NCBI RefSeq assembly: GCF_017591425.1
Contig: NW_024465885.1
Span: forward strand, 45,751,001 to 45,815,000
DNA from: Ochotona curzoniae
Taxonomy: Eukaryota > Chordata > Mammalia > Lagomorpha > Ochotonidae
Length of the DNA stretch: 64,000 bases
Direction: 5' to 3'
Shown: positions 1 through 12,475 of the stretch, piece after piece
Position numbering within the stretch: position 1 is the first letter of the stretch
Layout: each line of letters starts with the position of its first letter
Translations under genes and position numbers: made by a program
The notes under the pieces: model-generated
Seen by the model: only the letters and a program-made list of their open reading frames with translations
Database searches by the model: none
Told to the model about the DNA's origin: nothing

Positions 1-127
1 AACCAAAGGAGGAAGTGTAATTTTTCACTTACTTGAAACACAGTAAAGTCCTTTGCCGCCTTTTTTCACTTATACTATGAGCTTCTCCATCACAGATGAA
101 TGATCATTTTAACCTCCATGTAGAGAC

Positions 128-419
128 CTGACTCTGCGGTGTAGCTGGTAAAGCTACATTTCACGTGGGTGCCTGTTAGAGCCCTGGCTGCTCCACTTCC
201 AGTGTAGTTCTCTGCTAAGGTGGGAAAGCAGTGAAACACTGCCCAAGTCCTTGGACTCATACACTTATATGGGAGATCTAGAAGAATCTTCTGCCTCCTA
301 ACTTCAGACTGGCCCAATTCCTGTCACTGCAACCATTTTGGGAATGAATGAGTAGATAGCACATCTCTCTCTCTCTGTAATTTTGCCTTGCAAGTAAATT
401 AATGCATCTTTTAAAAAAT
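128..419 (+). mobile_element. CSINE, older full-length copy
   Basis: The order of blocks is that of a lagomorph CSINE: degenerate tRNA-like head, 'gctgctccacttcc', 'gggaaagcagtg', 'cccaagtccttgga', 'gggagatctagaagaa', 'gggaatgaatgag', a CT-rich stretch and a 'caagtaaattaatgcatctt' tail. Divergence from the pika-type copies suggests an older subfamily. CSINEs are non-coding, tRNA-derived and mobilised in trans by L1. Confidence 0.85.
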
Positions 420-604
420 AAGTCCCTTGTAGCAAGAACTCACAGGTGTGTAGAACTCAAGATGTTTATGATAGAAATGATGAGATGATTAGCATGGCAA
501 TGAAAATGAACTATGTCTTTGATCACTCATACTTCCCTGTGAGAGTAAGGCAAAGCAGCTCTTGTTTCCTCATCCAGTCCCTGAAATCACATGCAGAAAT
601 TATT

Positions 605-803
605 CTCACCTCTGCTGATTCACTCCCTAGATGCCTCCAACAATCAGGGTTGACCTTGGCCAACTCCAGGAGCCAAGAATTCATTCTGGTTCTCTCACCT
701 GAATAAGAAGGACTCAGTTACCTGAGCCATCACTGCTCCTTAAAAGGGTACACATTAGCTAGAAATGGGAGTCTGGACCATAGGCAGGACTCAAATGTGT
801 AGG
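605..803 (-). mobile_element. CSINE, old subfamily, fragment
   Basis: Read on the minus strand this matches the older CSINE layout. On the plus strand one sees 'gattcactccctagatgcc', 'caactccaggagccaag' and 'gggagtctggacc'. The tail side is missing or unrecognisable, and divergence is high. Boundaries are approximate. Confidence 0.65.
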
Positions 804-859
804 ATTTGAGTTTCTAAAGAGGCAACTTAAATGTTACACCAAACATCCACTCCAACTGA

Positions 860-901
860 ATATTTATTTACATATTTATTTATTTACTTATTTATTTATA
901 G
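860..901. repeat. (TATT)n-like simple repeat
   Basis: An imperfect run of TATT/TACT/CATA tetramers about 40 bp long, visible directly in the sequence. Confidence 0.85.
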
Positions 902-3385
902 AAAAAGACATTTATTATAGTTTGCATGAAATTAAAACATGCAGCCCTATAAATTTGTCATTTAAAGTTAGTAAGTATTTACTGGCTTTGGGACACTTGG
1001 TTTGAGCCTTTTTGTAATGTGTGAGAAAGCTGTGCAATCCCCTCTTTTACATTGTCACTTTCACTTGGTGCACAGGAGAATATGTTATTCCAATTTGTAG
1101 CTATTATGTAAGCAAGAATTTTTCGGTGTCTTCTAAGTGCCAAATAATGTGTAATGGAGAATAAAGAAACTCAAGACACGGCTTCCATTCTACAGGACCT
1201 TACTTGTTGAGCAGCAGCACAAAAATAAAACAAGAGATGATTTTAGGGTGAAGCAGGCCAGGGGTTGAATTTTGCAATGCCAGGAGCCCAGAGAAAGCAA
1301 GAACCCAGAGCAGCCCCTACAAAGCAGCCCTGCTGTAGCCACGAAACCCGAATGGCTCAACTTCCACGTCTCAGCTTCTAATTTGCCAAAGGGAAAATGT
1401 CATTGATACTCCAAAGTGCACTCCTAAAAAATACACACACAAAAAATCTCTTGAAAACATGTGCATCTATCTACATGTGTGTCAGCGAACACTAAGTCAG
1501 TTGTGAGAAAACTTTTCCTGACAGAAGAGCCGTCTGTTGGCTTTGCCTACTCAGCACCATTTCCTGTCTGGTTGTTGTTGTCCTTTGGAAACCACCTCTC
1601 GCCCACTCTCAGATGGAGCCTGTTGGCTGGGAATGATCCTATTCAAGCACACTCCTGTGTCGGCCCTGCTGTAGCCTGGCCAACCAGAGCTGTCCATGTC
1701 TCGGGCTGTGGCTAGGGCAATGGCCTGGACAAGCAGCACAGCTTTGGTGCATTTGAAGCCAAGTCACTCTTAGGTGAGATGCAAGATTGTGTAGCAAATA
1801 TTCAACACTCTTCTGCATCACCAGCCAATTTATCATATATGAACTAGGAGATGTAAATTCAGGTGATGGTATTAAATAAAATGAATATAATGGCATTCAA
1901 AATGAGGTTGGATTTGAGGAGATTTTTGAAATGTTTTAGAAGCAGTGTTTTAGATACCAATTTGTAAAGGTTTTTGATTCTGGTATTGTCTAAAGCACTG
2001 GGTAAACAATAGGTTCAATTCAGTCATTGAGATCATCAAAAATTATCAAGAGTTGTGCATGTTCTACATAATGAAAGCACTGACAACTCTACAAGTGTCA
2101 AATGGTGGAAATACTCTGAAAAATCATGTCAAGTTTCTCTCATTTTATAAACTACCACATTTAAAGGTAAGTAAAATAAAAAGTCATAACCATAATTGAA
2201 CCACAAGTGTCAGAATTTCAGGAAAATACAATTTTGCCCTCAAAACTAGGAATCCATCTCTTTCCAGTTTTGTTTTGCCAGTTCTTGACAACATAATCCC
2301 TAAGTGTAAACAAATAAAAATATTAATGACACAGCCATGGTTTCTGGGTCTTTAGAAAAAGTCATCCCACTTCCTATCCTTCTGGCCTTATTAAAAGGAA
2401 CTTGAACAATTGAGCAAACTCAGAGAAAAAAATGCAGTTTTTAAAAAGAGATGCTTTGCTTCTCAAGAAAGACAACCCTATTGTATTTTTCGCTATATTG
2501 AAACCATTGCTATGTCTCAATAATGAAAGACAGACAAATGCTACGCTCCCTGGAGGGGAAAGAAAGGATTCTGGTGATGATGCTGACTTAAATCATCGCC
2601 AAGAACAGCACATTTGTAGGACATGCACTGCCAGGCTTCCCCTCGAGGGACACCGTTGGGATCAGGCCCCTTCTGAAAGGCTCTGGAGTGACCAGAACAT
2701 TAGCTAATTTCAGAGAGTACAAAATGAAACGCTATCTATGAATTCCAATAAGTCTCGTCTCCAAAGATGACTTCTCAGAACTGCGGAACTCGTTATGGAG
2801 ATTTTAGCTGGGCTGGTGGTGCCTGTAAGTAGTCTGGCCTCACGGCGGTTCATTTTCTAGCACACTTACATCACTAATTGTTCTCACTCAGAGAGCTCTC
2901 TAATGCGGCCCCATCCTCCCATCCCTCCCCTGCCTTCACATGGCTGTCTTGTCTCCTGTAGCCATCAACAGGAGCTCCCAAACTGCTTTGTGGGGCTGCG
3001 CCCCAAGCAGCTCTTTTTTAGTTTGAGGCAAGATGGACTGAGACTTCCCAGTAAGTCTCTGCAGGGGAAGCCGAGGGCCTTAAAACATAGCAACCAACCA
3101 CACCCTACAGATACAACAGCAGCAAGTCATCACGTTCAAATGCAGGCTTAAGAATAAATATTCTAAAAAACACATGTGGTAAAGAAAAAAAAAATGAATT
3201 CTCTGAAGAGCAACTAACCAAATTGTTCCTGCTCCGGACATCGATCTCAGAGTTGATGTGCCCATAAAGATCTCTGAGACTAAGAATTCTCTAACAGGAC
3301 GCCTTTGACCCCCTTAACTTGGCAAAAGAAGGACTTGAAGTATTGAAGTCACTGCGCATGGAGAGTAGTCACTCTACATTAAAAT
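902..3385. other. Unique, non-coding-looking stretch
   Basis: No confident repeat or exon was seen. Reading frames are short (at most 91 codons) and have no recognisable domain. The segment around 1130-1210 ('aagtgccaaataatgtg', then 'tacaggaccttac') faintly resembles an ancient LINE-type repeat, but too weakly to call. Confidence 0.4.
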
Positions 3386-3630
3386 CACTTTACAGTGGCT
3401 CTCGGGACGAGCCTCCCACAGGGATGCCAGGTGAGTCCCATGATATTCCACTTTCTATCAGCTTCCTGACAATGGCTTGGGAATAACAGCAAAAGATGGT
3501 CCCAGTCCTTGGATCCTTGCCACCCCTGTGGGAGACCCTGATGAAGCCCATGTGGGGAGTGAACCAGCAGAGAAATGACCACTCTCTCTTCAAGTAAATA
3601 GATAAGTTTGCATGTTAAAAAAAATCTTAA
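3386..3630 (+). mobile_element. CSINE, older copy
   Basis: Contains 'ggatgccaggtgagtccc' at the head, 'ggcttgggaataacagc', 'cccagtccttggatcc', 'gtgggagaccctgatgaa' and 'ggggagtgaaccagcag', followed by a short CT stretch, 'tcaagtaaatagataag' and an A-rich end. The order fits a plus-strand CSINE with internal deletions. Confidence 0.75.
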
Positions 3631-4133
3631 GGAGTTAATGTGACAGGTGAAAAGTGCCTGTAACATCTTTTTTCCACATTTAAAGGAAAAAATAAATTCC
3701 ATGATAAGCTGAAACAAATAATTTTCCTATAGGGGACTGATAAAAATATTTCTCTTGAGATCACGGAAAGACATTAAACTGGTTTAAAAAATGAGTGCTA
3801 ATTCCCTTCCTGACCCTTTATGTGACATAATTACAGATTTCTGACACTCCTTGAGTGTCTGAGCTCTACTCAGTGGGTTTCAATTGCTTTGAAAATGCTG
3901 CTTCCTCAAACCAGGAGTTCGAGGAATTCATCCTACTCCGAAACAGGGCAGTGCCCTGCAGTTCACAAGCAATTCTATCAGCCACAGGTTACAAGGGAGT
4001 TCCACTTTGCTTGAGCAAATCAGACTAGAAGAAAGGTTAATTAAACACACACAGAACTAGGGCAAGAGAGAAACAGAAAATGCTGGTTTTTCCCCTTTGT
4101 GCTATGCTAGGTTCTTTCTTTTTTTTTTTTTTC

Positions 4134-4422
4134 TAAGAATCATTTACTTTTTTTTTTTTTGAAAGAGAGACTTGCAGAAAGGAGAGAAAGAGAAAGATCT
4201 TCCGTACTCTAGTTCTCTCTTCCAAATGACCACAACAGCTAGAACTAAGCTGATAAGCCAGGAGCCAGGAACTTCTCTGGATCTCTTCCCTCTGCTGCTT
4301 TCCCAGGCCTTAAGCAGGAAGCTGGATGGGAAGTAGAGCAGCAGGGATACAGGCTGGCACCCATATGGGATGCCTGCACTTGCAGGAGAAAGATTAGCCT
4401 GTTAAGCCATTGTGCCAGCCCC
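4134..4422 (-). mobile_element. CSINE, near full-length
   Basis: The plus strand shows the reverse of a CSINE: a T-rich start, a purine-rich block of gagagaaagagaaaga type, 'aagccaggagccaggaac', 'tttcccaggcc', 'gggaagtagagcagcaggg', 'cacccatatgggatgcc' and 'aagccattgtgccagcccc'. A second CSINE lies 167 bp away in the opposite orientation. Confidence 0.85.
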
Positions 4423-4589
4423 TATGCTAAGGTTTTAAGACTCTCTTGACCTTTGGGCCTTGTCAACCAGCCCTGGAACTCTGGATATGAACAGAGATCC
4501 ACCTTGGGAAGGATGACAAGAAAAATCCTAGGATTTCTCTGGCAAAGATGGTGCAAGGGCAGGGGACAGGCAGTACCCACCCTTCTGTG

Positions 4590-4895
4590 GGGATTATTGT
4601 ACAGTGGCTCAGGTTGCTAATCCTCCACCTGATGCCAGCATCCCATGGGGCATGGACTTAACTTCCTGCTCTCCTCTTCTGAGCCCGTTCTCTGGGAAGG
4701 TGGTGGAGGATGACCGAGTACCTGGGTCCCTGCACCCACATGGGAGATCTGGAAGAAATTCATCGCTCCCAACTTTGCACTGGCCTTTCATGGTCATTGG
4801 TGCCATTTGAGGAGTGAATGAGCGGATGGAAGATCTCCGGCTCTCCTCTCTCTCTCTACAACTCTTTCAAGTAAATAAATACGTCTTTAAGAAGA
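4590..4895 (+). mobile_element. CSINE, older copy
   Basis: Plus-strand order: 'tacagtggctcaggttg', 'gatgccagcatcccatggg', 'tctgggaaggtggtggagg', 'tgggtccctgcacccacat', 'gggagatctggaagaaa', 'gaggagtgaatgagcggat', then CT-rich and 'caagtaaataaatacgtct'. This is an intact but diverged CSINE, head-to-head with the copy at 4134-4422. Confidence 0.85.
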
Positions 4896-6489
4896 AACTA
4901 AGATCTTTTCCCCTGGGAAATAGTTGTAACGTTACAGATAAATTACCAAAAAGTCATACATACCACAAAGAACTCCTTGATAACTTCATATTTCCCAAAG
5001 CTTAACATTCAGTCATTTGGTTTTGTCTTTTTCTATCTTATGAATCATAGGACAGCAAATGCAAATGAGGTGCCTCTTTACTAAACATTTCAACATGCAT
5101 TTCCCAAGAAGGTCATTTCCTTACACAAGTTCAGTGTCATTATCAAAATCAGGAAATGACCCCTGATACAATGTGACTGTCTGACCTCACAGAGGTTAAC
5201 TGGCTTTTTTTTTATGCACATTTTCTCTTTTTCCACAGCGAGCTTAGGAAATTGCCACAATGAGAGGAACTAACCAAGGCATGTAAAAGCCACTCAGGAG
5301 CCTCTAATGAGTGGGCACTCAAGCCTTTCAAAAGACACATGTTTTCAACTCCTGTAGTCGACTTGATTTCTTAAAATCCCCTCTGATGGCGAAAAGTTTC
5401 AACCTTAAGCTTCTGCTAGAGAAGTTGTCTGGCACTTTTTCCCGTCCCCTGCTCCTCTGTGCCAGCTTCCTCCCCTCCCTGTCTGCCCTGCGTCTGACAC
5501 CAAAGCCACATCAGACACTGGGAGAAGACGCAGACACTCAGGCTGTCAGCAAGGCTCCCGCTGCCGGGCTCTGTGCACAGTCGTCGTCGCGGGGGGTCAC
5601 AGGCAGACAGAATGCTTCCCGCGCTGGGAAGGGCTAATCCCACTGCGTTTTCATCTTGGGCTTGCTGGACAGGTGATGGGAATTACGGAGGAGGATGGGT
5701 AAGCAGAAGTGCTCTTGGGAGTAACAGTCCCATCACCCCTCTTTCATGAGGGTTTAGCCATGCGAAGGCTCAGAACACCCGACAACCCAAATCTTCAGCA
5801 ATTACCTTGGGGTTTTCGTTTTTTTTAAGGGGCTTTCTGAGCCCTTCATGCAGATGCCGAAATCATTTCAACATGCTCTTCCCCAGCAGACTTCAGTGTT
5901 ATTAAAAAACATCAATCCCAACCGGGTGTGTGTGCTTAGTAACAGACACATTTTAGGACTTGGCTCCTGGGATGGGCCTGTTAACCAAGTACAGTCATGT
6001 GATTCTTCTAATGACGTTCCTGGTCCTTCTAATGACCAATTCCTGGAATAAATCACATGTGCTTTTCCAGAATGTTCTCGCAGCCTAATATAGTTTTTCT
6101 TCCATTAACAAAGACATAACATTTAGCATTTTCTCTGGCTGTAAAAAGGTAGTATAAAGTGTCCACGAAAAAGAAAAAAGTGAGTGTGAAGAAAACCTTT
6201 GGGTGATAGTTTTATACTTTTATTTATGTTCAGTTGAAAATGAGATCTTGGGTTTTGACAGTATCTTCACAGTTCATGGATGCCAGCAGTGCTCGGGAGT
6301 CGCTAAATTGCAGAATCTTACTGCTCCACCAAGACCCACTCCATGAGAGTTCGGACTTTACCAGGATGGCCAAGTTCCTCCCACACACCCTGAAGTCTGA
6401 GAAGCCATGCTATAAACAGGTGTGACATCCAGACAAGGCAGAAGAGCAGAAGATTTAAAAATGACAAAAACAGAATTCATAGGAGAGGT
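4896..6489. other. Unique stretch with a small CpG cluster
   Basis: No exon recognised. The part around 5125-5180 ('cagtgtcattatcaaaatc') faintly recalls an ancient L1 piece. At 5525-5635 CpG dinucleotides are locally frequent, including a short gtcgtcgtcgcg run (see findings). A 108-codon open frame covering this has no domain signature. Confidence 0.4.
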
Positions 6490-6720
6490 GGGGTGCAGTA
6501 AACTAAAAGAGAACAAATATTTCCTGAAGGGCTAAATAAGTAATGCTATCCTGGATTTTTCCAAAATAAAGTTACCGAGCCAGTAAATAAAAATACAGCA
6601 CACCCAGTTATACTCAAATTGATGGCAATACTTGGACACACTTATACTAAAAAAGTATCTTTAGTTTATCCAAAATTTAGACTTAAGTAGGGATCCTGTA
6701 CTCCATCTGACAACGTTATA
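6490..6720. mobile_element. Probable ancient interspersed repeat
   Basis: The run 'acttatactaaaaaagtat', then 'gtttatccaaaatttaga' and 'gggatcctgtactccatct', resembles a mammal-wide ancient interspersed repeat whose name I cannot assign with certainty. The call is by recall of sequence texture only. Confidence 0.3.
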
Positions 6721-7440
6721 AAAGAAACTCTATATTAAAAAGACATGTACATATTTATATAATGCTTCCATTTGGCATGCCTGTAAGCATAGATGTGCAT
6801 CCTGAAATGAATACATTAATGTATACTGCCTATTCCCAAATTTCAAGAAAGTACTATGAGTTATATAAATATACTCAGAGTTTTGTAGAAGCAATAGCTT
6901 AAATTCTAAGAAATGATGGCTTCTTATAAAACATGTCAATTGCTAATTTTAATCATCACTTCTGAATTAAACATTTCTTTAGAATGCAAGCTGATAAATG
7001 GAAAGCCTAGCATTACCACTTCCTAATATGGGTTGAAGCATGGCAGCCAATTTCAGTTGCAGAGTTGGAGGTCTTTTTCTCAACCTGCTGTAGTTTATAA
7101 TCCACTTCGTGGTTCACGACTCTGGGATTTGTTTCTGGAACTACCAGAGTTTATTGTTGTATTATCTCTCAATTCCACAAGATGACAAACCATCACACGT
7201 GACCATGCAGCTTAATCCTGAGTTACCCTGATCAGAAACAACATGCATGTGGAATGCTTTTTAATTTCCGCTTCTGCCTTTTATCCCCAAAAGTGACATT
7301 TTCACCCATGAGAATGAGTAAAGCCAAGACCACTCTCACTTTTCATTCCTTGAAAAATAATTTCCAACTTAATATATCCTTCTAAACTTTGATGAACTCT
7401 ACTCAAACAATAGTGTTTTTCTTTCCTTAGACATATTTGT
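6721..7440. other. AT-rich unique stretch
   Basis: I see no repeat consensus, exon or RNA gene here. Confidence 0.35.
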
Positions 7441-7555
7441 TTCCTTCCTTCCTTCCTTCCTTCCTTCCTTCCTTCCTTCCTTCCTTCCTTCCCTTCTCCT
7501 TGTCTCTTTCCTCCATTCCGTCCTTGCCTACCTCTTCCTTCTTTCCTTTTTTCAT
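7441..7555. repeat. (TTCC)n microsatellite with degenerate flank
   Basis: About twelve perfect TTCC units from 7441 to 7490, followed by a degrading polypyrimidine tract to about 7555. The apparent lysine/glycine/arginine-rich protein on the minus strand is simply the translation of the reverse-complement GGAA repeat and is not a gene. Confidence 0.97.
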
Positions 7556-10028
7556 GGCTGACATTCATCTCATTTCTTATTTATGCCATACTAGTATTTT
7601 ACCAGAACATAGGCAGGTGAGCACTAATATGGAAGGGCTGAGCATGGAACCTGCACACAGGACTCATTACTGGAGGAACAATTTCTATTTGTTTGGAGGA
7701 TTGGACTGGCCACCCTTGACCAAATTTACAAACACTCCCCATTAGCCGCTCATGAATGATGTAATAAAACACCCAAATCAGTCTCATCCAATATTTTAAC
7801 ATATTTAATTATAAACTGCCATTTACAACTAAGGAAATACTAATGAAATGTAGAAAATACTATGCAGTTCAAAAACGAGTGTTTACCTGCTGAGAACAAT
7901 ATGAAATAACTACTCTAGGACCCACTGATATCCCCACTCAAATGGGAAACACAGATGATGCATGTCGAAAGCCAACAACTGAAATAAAAGACACATTACA
8001 TCCATAATAAAGGAAGGAATTCAAGCATGTGTTAAAAGAGCAGTAAAAGTAGGAAAAATATAAAAGCATATGAAGTCACAAAATCTTCTTTCGATTTTTA
8101 TTTCTGCACCAAATAGTACAATGATAATGTCATCAACTACGAACTTGGGAGCAAAATAGAATATTTTACAGCCCCAGCCTTCAGTTCCCAGGCAACATCT
8201 TAAAATCACAAAGTTACAACAATAGAAATAAAAACCAGCAGACGAGAGCATGATTACCAAACTCAAAACCAGCGTCTACTCCTCTTTTGCCCCAGCTGCA
8301 ATGCACAGCAAGTTTAAGAAGCCACCCTTTCAAGTCTCCCAGAAGTCAGAAAAATAAAAATAGGCAGAAATGGGTGATGACTGAGGACCGTGGGTGGGAA
8401 AACCATGTACCCAATTAGTTCCCAGAGTTCTGAAAGAAACAAGATGATTGTAATAACAGATCTGCAGTGATTCATCGGAGAGGAGCATGCACAGGACCAA
8501 GTGCAGAGTGTCTAAGTCGGTGGTGACAGTTGGGCTAGCATTCCTGAAGCCAGATGTGAGCTGGTGTCAGCTGTGATCTCCTAGATGCATTGTGCAGTTG
8601 TAAAATGATGGCTTAGGAGTGTAGGGGGTTATTCATTGTGTGTTTTTGGCAGAGTGGAAGCTGCTTGGAGTAGAACCAAAACCTAACTGGAATTAAGTTA
8701 TTCAGAAAAACAAAAGTTTCCTAGAATATAAGAGAACCATCTATTTTTGACCATCAGATGAGAACCAAAGCTTCCACAATATGCCACGCTGCTTTGGCTC
8801 ATGGGTCCTGTGGGCGATCAGGATTCTAGAATAGCAGAAAAAGATCTCTGCCTTCCCCTTATCTACCTGGAAGCAGGGCATGCATTTTCTCTTGTGAATG
8901 AGTCACTAACTCCCCAGGCTTTTCCTCCAACAGGACAACAACAACTTTTATCACCAGACGGGGACTGGTATTGATATCAGTCTATATTGACAATACATTC
9001 TTTAGCGTTCCCCATTTGTTTCCCAGCTACTTTCTCATCATTTATTATCTTTAGACATCTAGATCCTCTTGTCCTGGTCTAATCACTCTTTCACAATTGA
9101 TAATCTTTGTTAAAATTATGGATAAATAGATACAGTTAGAGTTAGACTCTAACCACACTTTGTTTTGTTTTGTTTTACTTTCCTGTGAAAACCGTATGCA
9201 GACAAAAACGCTAACATATCAGTTAAATGCATAATTTCCTCCTGTTTTTCATCACTTGGATGCTGATCTGAAGGAGATAGAAAAATTTTGTTTTCTCTCT
9301 CCCACAAGTAGCACAGGGTTGTGAAATACATCCAAGTTGATACAAAATGTAATACATAGTTTTATTTTAGATTGCAGTGGGTCTTGGACACCCCTGAAAA
9401 GTGTTCAGGCGTTAACTTTTTCTCACCCACACCTATTGCATTCCTGCAGCCAGGGTGTGTCTGAGTTTCTGTCCCTGCCTTGGCTGAGCACAGTTTTAGG
9501 AGCAGTTGCAGGAGGTAAAGTGCTGCAATGGATGCTGGGTATGTCTCCAACCCGCTATAGTTCCCATAATCTCCGTAATAGATGGCAACAGGTTTTCATT
9601 TCTTAAACACCTGTGAGAAATGTTACACTAACAACCCCACACTCAGTCTTAGATGGTTAACGGGGCATCTTCCTCAGCAAGGCATAGGTGAGGTTGGAGA
9701 AGTTAACATAAATGAAAGAAAGAAAATGCCTGAAATGGGGTGTCGCCATGATGAAGATAAACCTCGCCTGCCTCTCAGTTTGGCAGAATGTCAGCCACTG
9801 CCAGCGTTCCATCCATCACCCCAAAGCAGCTACTCGACACATCACTTTGCAAGCATTGTCTTAAAGGAAACATCAACTTAGTCCATGATCTCAAAAAGCT
9901 TTTAAATCCGAGGAGGTTGTAAAAAAATGGCATCATTACCTGGAATTATGAAGAGACATAAATATAACCTACCAACTTGTACAGTCTCCTAGCAGCTACC
10001 AAAGGGTCTACGTTACAGTCTACATCTA
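7556..10028. other. Unassigned stretch, mostly unique
   Basis: No exon recognised. The segment 7600-8270 has the texture of a decayed interspersed element, but I cannot assign a family. A (TTTTG) run lies near 9160-9178. A small perfect inverted repeat (gttagagt/actctaac) lies at about 9136-9154. Confidence 0.3.
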
Positions 10029-10245
10029 GGACCCTGCGCAACGGTTCAGTGGCTAAATCCTTGCCTTGCGAACACCTACATCTTGTGTGGGCACCAGGTT
10101 CCTGTCCCGGCTGCTTCATTTCCCACCCAGCTCCCTGCTTATGGCCTGGGAAAGCAGTGGAGAAGCTCCTAGCTTCAGATCAGCTCAACTCTGGCCATTT
10201 GGGAAGTGAACCAGCAAATGGAAGATATACTTTCTGTGGAGATTC
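10029..10245 (+). mobile_element. CSINE with internal deletion
   Basis: The head 'aacggttcagtggctaaatc', then 'gtcccggctgcttcatttcc', 'tggcctgggaaagcagtgg' and 'gaagctcctagcttcagatc' are all in CSINE order. The 'gggaccctgcacccacgtgggag' segment between the last two is missing, so the copy is about 90 bp short. Confidence 0.8.
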
Positions 10246-10514
10246 TCTTATGTGGAAAGCATTTTCAAGCCCCAAAACCAATTAGAATAGCTCTCTAGAA
10301 AGAATTTTATTAACGGAGTTTAAAATATACCTAATAATCCTTGAGATTTGCCTAATAACAATCGTTCTCAAAGTTCTTGATAAATGCTTCTCAAGTATAC
10401 AGACCTAAGAATTTCACTTGGAACCAATAGGGAAGCACAACTGGAAATATCAAACACTCCAGGGGGTTCAGCTTTTGACCATGAAAATCAACAATTAGAA
10501 GTCAGTGGTTCCTG

Positions 10515-10632
10515 TAATGTCAGTTGGGCATCATCTCCATTTTGTTGATAAGGAAACCAAGGGAGGGTAAACAATGCCTGGCCACATTGCCCAGGGTTAT
10601 CCAGATAATACTTGAACTGAATAGAAAGTTCT
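10515..10632 (-). mobile_element. MIR fragment
   Basis: The plus strand shows the reverse MIR core: 'catctccattttgttgata', 'aggaaaccaagggaggg', 'attgcccagggttatcc' and 'tacttgaactgaatag'. This order is typical of the tRNA-derived MIR family, which is ancient and mammal-wide. Confidence 0.65.
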
Positions 10633-11389
10633 TCCTTGATACTCTTGAGAGATCTGCTGAAGAACAGCAGAGAGCCACTCACTGTAAGATTTGACAAATG
10701 TATCCTTATCGCGGCTTGAGGTGTGATCTATAGCAATCAGTTGCCATCTCAGTTTCAGTTCCTCACACAGGCTATCAAGGGATTAGCTCTCTTACTTAAC
10801 CAGCTGTCAGTTACTCTCTAATGACAAACAAATGCTTCATCTGGGCCATCAGACCAGGTTGGCAAAAGCTAGGATAAGTCCTTCCTGCTTCCTACATCAG
10901 ACCAAACCCAAATCAGAACCCAAGACACTCTCAAGGTGGTGAGTTTTTGCAAAGGTAATGGTGATCCTGGGGATTGAGACTGAGGTTGGCCGGAAGGAGG
11001 AGCCTTACCCAGTCAAGCACCTGGGGCACGCTGGGCATGTGGGAATGCTTTCAATCACAGTGACTTAATTAGCATCACTATTAAAAAGAAGCAAGGATGC
11101 AGACAGAGTGTTCTATCACAGAGCCAGCCTGAGTCTCGCTGTTGTGTGAATCGTTGTTCTGTGTTTTAAGCATGTCACATAGTGACTTTGAACTTCAGTT
11201 TATTCCTCTACCATTTAATTGTGCGAAAGGGACTGTTTCCTAAAAATCTTTCAGGCTGTTCTTATTTCTCTTACAGCCAAACCCACATTCTTACCTTGGC
11301 CTTCTTGCCCTCACTCCTGGCTGTCCATGACTATAGCTCTACCCACTCCACTTTGCAGTCCAGGACTCAGGGAGTTTCTTCTAAGCAAC
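10633..11389. other. Unique stretch
   Basis: No recognised repeat or exon. The upstream part of the L2 element that follows may begin near 11270, but is too diverged to place. The longest open frame in the window (132 codons, 11182-11580, plus strand) spans from here into the L2 and has no recognisable domain. Confidence 0.35.
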
Positions 11390-11690
11390 CTGTTATCCCA
11401 CCTTCCTGTACGCGGCACCCTGTTCCTCCTGCCTGGAACTCTGACAATTGTTCCTGCCCACCCCATCCCTGGGAAAGTCCATCAAGTATGGGTTTAAACA
11501 GGTCTGCCCTGACCAATGCACCCATAAGGGCTCTTTACAACTTAACTCCCTCCATCTTGTCTTTCTTTAATACTTTCTGAATAGTATCCATTTCCTTTAA
11601 CAAAATACACTTGTCATCTTTTCTATTGTGAAGTTCATTATCCCTATAAACTCTATGACAGCAAACACGACTGTCCAGTGTTCATGGGCA
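11390..11690 (+). mobile_element. LINE L2 3'-end fragment
   Basis: The sequence follows the L2 3' region: 'ttcctcctgcctggaactc', later 'ggtctgccctgaccaatg', 'ctccctccatcttgtc', and 'ctctatgacagcaaacacga', which corresponds to the L2 'gagggcagggac' segment. It is heavily diverged, as expected for an element that ceased activity before placental radiation. Confidence 0.55.
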
Positions 11691-12147
11691 TTTCCTCTCA
11701 TCCAGTACATATGCAGATCTCCATGAACACACGCTCCTGACTCTTAGAACCTCGCTTCTCTCTTCTTCCTCTATAGGCTGACATGAACCTTTAATTCTAG
11801 GAGCAGATATTCTGGAATGGAAATACTACATCTATCAGAGGCATTGAAAACAACAACAACAACAAAACCTTAAACTTTTGACTAGAGACCAAAGTACAAA
11901 TATAGCCCGAATAAGACTCAATTAGCTGTCAGGCAAACCAGTTGTTAAAAACACGAGTGAAATCCCCAGGCTGTCTTGCAGTCCTGGTGGCCCAGAGTCT
12001 GGCAAGGTGAAATGCCATCCAGAGGCAAGATTACTGCCTCTCTCTTACTTTGGATAAATTTAATTGCAGGTGTCTATGGATGATGTTCAACCTAAGTTAA
12101 GAGATACCATCAAATGGAAGGGCCCAGAGTGCGGAGAGAATTGCCTC
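11691..12147. other. Unique stretch with short (CAA)n
   Basis: A short (CAA)n run occurs near 11849-11867. Nothing else was recognised. Confidence 0.35.
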
Positions 12148-12475
12148 TTTTTAAAATTGGGTTGAAATTCATCATGGTGATCATTTTCATGTGTACAACT
12201 CACTGGTTCAAGTACATCCACACTTCATTTTATTATGTTTCAAATACATACAGTTTGCAATCATCACCATTATCCAACTAAAGACTTTTTTCACCATCTG
12301 AATTTGCAACTCTGTCCCTTTAACACTAACCCCCTATCCCTCCCTCTCAACAGATTCCCATTCGACTGCTGCTCTTTTTGAGGCTGAATATTTAAGGTCT
12401 CTTCATTTCTAGACACTTGTGTAGCATTTGTTCTTCTGTGATCAATTTACTTCACTTGCAGTGTTCTCAAGGCTT
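12148..12475 (-). mobile_element. Ancient L1 (L1M-type) 3' fragment
   Basis: The plus strand reads as antisense L1M 3' end: 'tgtacaactcactggttc', 'tttgcaatcatcaccatt', 'ccatctgaatttgcaactct', 'taagg-tctcttcatttcta' and 'ttgttcttctgtgatcaat', then 'gtgttctcaagg'. This is the usual order of 3' UTR into the ORF2 C-terminus read backwards. No open frame remains. Confidence 0.75.

Noticed and set aside
7302..7568. Minus-strand open frame rich in Lys-Glu-Gly-Arg repeats
   Set aside because: It is the translation of the (TTCC)n microsatellite read in reverse. The repetitive protein follows directly from the DNA repeat.
11182..11580. 132-codon open frame, the longest in the window
   Set aside because: It overlaps an L2 fragment, has no recognisable domain, and its composition is that of pyrimidine-rich DNA (many Ser, Leu, Pro). 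A frame of this length is expected by chance in 64 kb.
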